A stretch of DNA of 7,748 nucleotides, taken from assembly GCA_029862725.1 (NCBI GenBank), contig JAOTWT010000127.1:1-7748 (forward strand), given 5' to 3'. Position 1 is the stretch's first letter. Each line of letters opens with the position of its first letter. The translations under genes and the position numbers were made by a program. The notes beneath the pieces were generated by a model. That model searched no databases and was not told where the DNA came from. It worked only from the letters and a program-made list of their open reading frames with translations. The stretch comes from Acidobacteriota bacterium (GTDB lineage: Bacteria > Acidobacteriota > Blastocatellia > Pyrinomonadales > Pyrinomonadaceae). Of this stretch, positions 6,403 to 7,748 are shown piece after piece.

Positions 6403-7748
6403 ATGAATCTACGATCGCTTATCTTGGTACCTTCAATTGCTATCCTGATGCTCCTGGCGCTCGTATCCAGGGCACCATCTCAATCAACTGCTTTTACTTA
6501 TCAAGGGAGTCTCTCGGATAACGGGGCTCCGGCCAACGGCACATATGATTTCGAGCTCCGTCTTTATGACTCTTTAAGCGGCGGAAATCAGCTCGGGAAT
6601 ACCGTCGCGAGAAACGGGATAACGGTCATCGAGGGCGTCTTTTCGGTGAGCCTCGATTTTGGGGATCAGTTTCCGGGGGCGGCGCGTTGGATCGAGATTC
6701 GCGTCCGGCAAGGGACCCCTCCGATGGCGAAAGAAGACCAACTCGGTGGTTATACGATCCTGACGCCGCGTCAGCCTGTTTCGAGCACACCATACGCGGT
6801 CAGAAGCCTGACGGCCGGAAACGCCGATACGGCCGCCACGGCCACGGATGCGACTTTGCTTGGAGGAGTGGACGCCTCCCAGTACGTTGTTACCACCGAT
6901 CCGCGGATGACCGATTCGCGGGCGCCGACAGCCGGCAGCGACGACTACATTCAAAACGGCACGGCCCAACAAGCGTCCAGCGACTTCAATATTACCGGCA
7001 CGGGAAAGGCTGACAAGTTCGACGCCGCGACGCAGTTTGATTTAGGGGGAGCGCGATTCCTGCGCTCGGACGCGAATGCGAACACTCTCCTCGGTATCGA
7101 CACCGGAAATTCATTAACTACGCTTGCGCTATTCAACACTTTTGTCGGTTTCGCCGCGGGGCGGGACACTACTTCGGGGAACGCAAATACTTTTATCGGC
7201 GTATCTGCCGGTGTGAACAACACGATCGGAATGCATAACACATTTGTCGGTCAACAGTCGGGTTCGCAAACCACTACAGGGAGTGAAAATTCGTTCTTCG
7301 GGTATTTGTCAGGCTTGATGAATCTTGGAGGAAATTCAAACTCGTTTTTTGGCAACGAGGCCGGCCGGTCGACTGTCAACGGAAGCGAGAACTCGTTTTT
7401 CGGCAGATGGTCAGGGCGAGGTAACACCGGAGGCGTCGCGAACTCGTTCTTTGGCGCGTACTCCGGGGAATCGAACACGATCGGCACATCGAACTCATTC
7501 TTCGGCTACAACACCGGCCGATCGAACGCCGGGGGCGAACGCAACTCCTATTTCGGCACACTTGCCGGGCAAAACGGAACCGTCGGAAATAATAATTCGT
7601 TTTTTGGTTTTTCCTCGGGTGCGGCCAACAGTGCAACCGGCAACTCGTTCTTCGGAGCGGGTTCGGGAGAATCAAACACGACCGGGGACGACAACGCGTT
7701 CTTCGGGCTGAACGCGGGCGGCAACAATACTATCTCATCAAAGAACTC
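6403..7748 (+). CDS. Secreted repeat/fibre protein with NSFFG repeats, 3' truncated by the window
   Basis: The frame stays open to the window end, giving 448 residues so far. Residues 1-30 are a signal peptide (M-N-L-R, hydrophobic core about 6-21, likely cut after Ala24 or Ala30). Residues 31-135 form the N-terminal domain common to many secreted tail-fibre-like proteins: F-T-Y-Q-G-S-L-S-D-N-G-A-P-A-N-G-T-Y-D-F, then V-I-E-G-V-F-S-V-S-L-D-F-G, R-W-I-E-I-R-V and L-T-P-R-Q-P-V-S-S-T-P-Y-A. A linker of about 110 residues rich in Ala, Thr and Asp follows. From residue 245 onward there are 12 complete 17-residue repeats of the form N-[ST]-F-[FVI]-G-x-x-[SA]-G-x-x-N-T-x-G-x-x, expected to form a beta-roll or beta-helix stalk. 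Related proteins often end in an S74 (endosialidase-type) intramolecular chaperone; whether this one does lies beyond the window. It is probably surface-exposed or released; its binding partner is unknown. It diverges from the membrane regulator. Confidence 0.88.
   Translation, partial: MNLRSLILVPSIAILMLLALVSRAPSQSTAFTYQGSLSDNGAPANGTYDFELRLYDSLSGGNQLGNTVARNGITVIEGVFSVSLDFGDQFPGAARWIEIRVRQGTPPMAKEDQLGGYTILTPRQPVSSTPYAVRSLTAGNADTAATATDATLLGGVDASQYVVTTDPRMTDSRAPTAGSDDYIQNGTAQQASSDFNITGTGKADKFDAATQFDLGGARFLRSDANANTLLGIDTGNSLTTLALFNTFVGFAAGRDTTSGNANTFIGVSAGVNNTIGMHNTFVGQQSGSQTTTGSENSFFGYLSGLMNLGGNSNSFFGNEAGRSTVNGSENSFFGRWSGRGNTGGVANSFFGAYSGESNTIGTSNSFFGYNTGRSNAGGERNSYFGTLAGQNGTVGNNNSFFGFSSGAANSATGNSFFGAGSGESNTTGDDNAFFGLNAGGNNTISSKN
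7135..7748 (+). repeat. Tandem 51-bp coding repeat (17-residue NSFFG units)
   Basis: Twelve complete units start at the N-[ST]-F codons at 7135, 7186, 7237, 7288, 7339, 7390, 7441, 7492, 7543, 7594, 7642 and 7693, and a thirteenth begins at 7744. All are 51 bp except 7594-7641, which is 48 bp (one codon shorter). The first three read N-T-F-[VI]-G; later ones read N-S-F-F-G, with Y or A variants. The bases coding N-S-F-F-G are the best conserved, while other positions, including many third bases, differ, so the array is not freshly duplicated. Confidence 0.88.

Noticed and set aside
7251..7487. Minus-strand frame with a repeated P-K-N-E-F motif
   Set aside because: The repetition is just the complement of the 51-bp NSFFG repeat; no start context or signal of its own.
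7325..7711. Plus-strand shifted frame across the repeat region
   Set aside because: It is a frame-shifted shadow of the fibre gene, Arg/Thr/Ser-rich, starting in mid-gene.
6403..7748. Phage tail fibre, hence a prophage
   Set aside because: The protein has a signal peptide and the secreted-family N-terminal domain, and no other phage gene is in the window.

Overview
The window looks like chromosomal DNA from a Gram-negative heterotroph, most likely an Acidobacteriota bacterium of the Blastocatellia type. That assignment is inferred from gene style: a membrane-anchored winged-helix/TPR regulator, a secreted fibre protein with an 'FTYQG...' N-terminal domain, an S46 dipeptidyl-peptidase and a small tetraheme cytochrome. 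No rRNA, tRNA, CRISPR array, transposase or phage structural cluster is visible.

Layout. Positions 1-1028 (+) hold the C-terminal half of an S46 serine dipeptidyl-peptidase, which runs in from outside the window. One base after its stop comes a small SCP2-domain gene (1030-1320, +, TTG start). These converge on a RhlE-type DEAD-box RNA helicase (1382-2644, -). A 438-bp gap follows, carrying a probable terminator for the next gene, a secreted tetraheme c-type cytochrome (3083-3655, -). A second, 653-bp gap (3656-4308) has no convincing gene but holds short perfect palindromes. Then comes a 640-residue transmembrane transcriptional regulator (4309-6231, -). It is divergent from an exported repeat protein (6403 to beyond the window end, +) made of 17-residue 'NSFFG' repeats. 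The 171 bp between these two contain three ATTAAT elements directly upstream of a candidate promoter for the repeat protein.

How the genes may work together. Most look like independent units. The peptidase, cytochrome and fibre protein all belong to envelope families (the peptidase's own export signal lies outside the window). The best candidate for a linked system is the divergent regulator/fibre pair: a membrane regulator with a presumed periplasmic TPR sensor facing a secreted fibre gene, with AT-rich direct repeats between them that could be its operator. This is inference from layout and sequence. I do not see a clearly new defence, mobile or biosynthetic system here.
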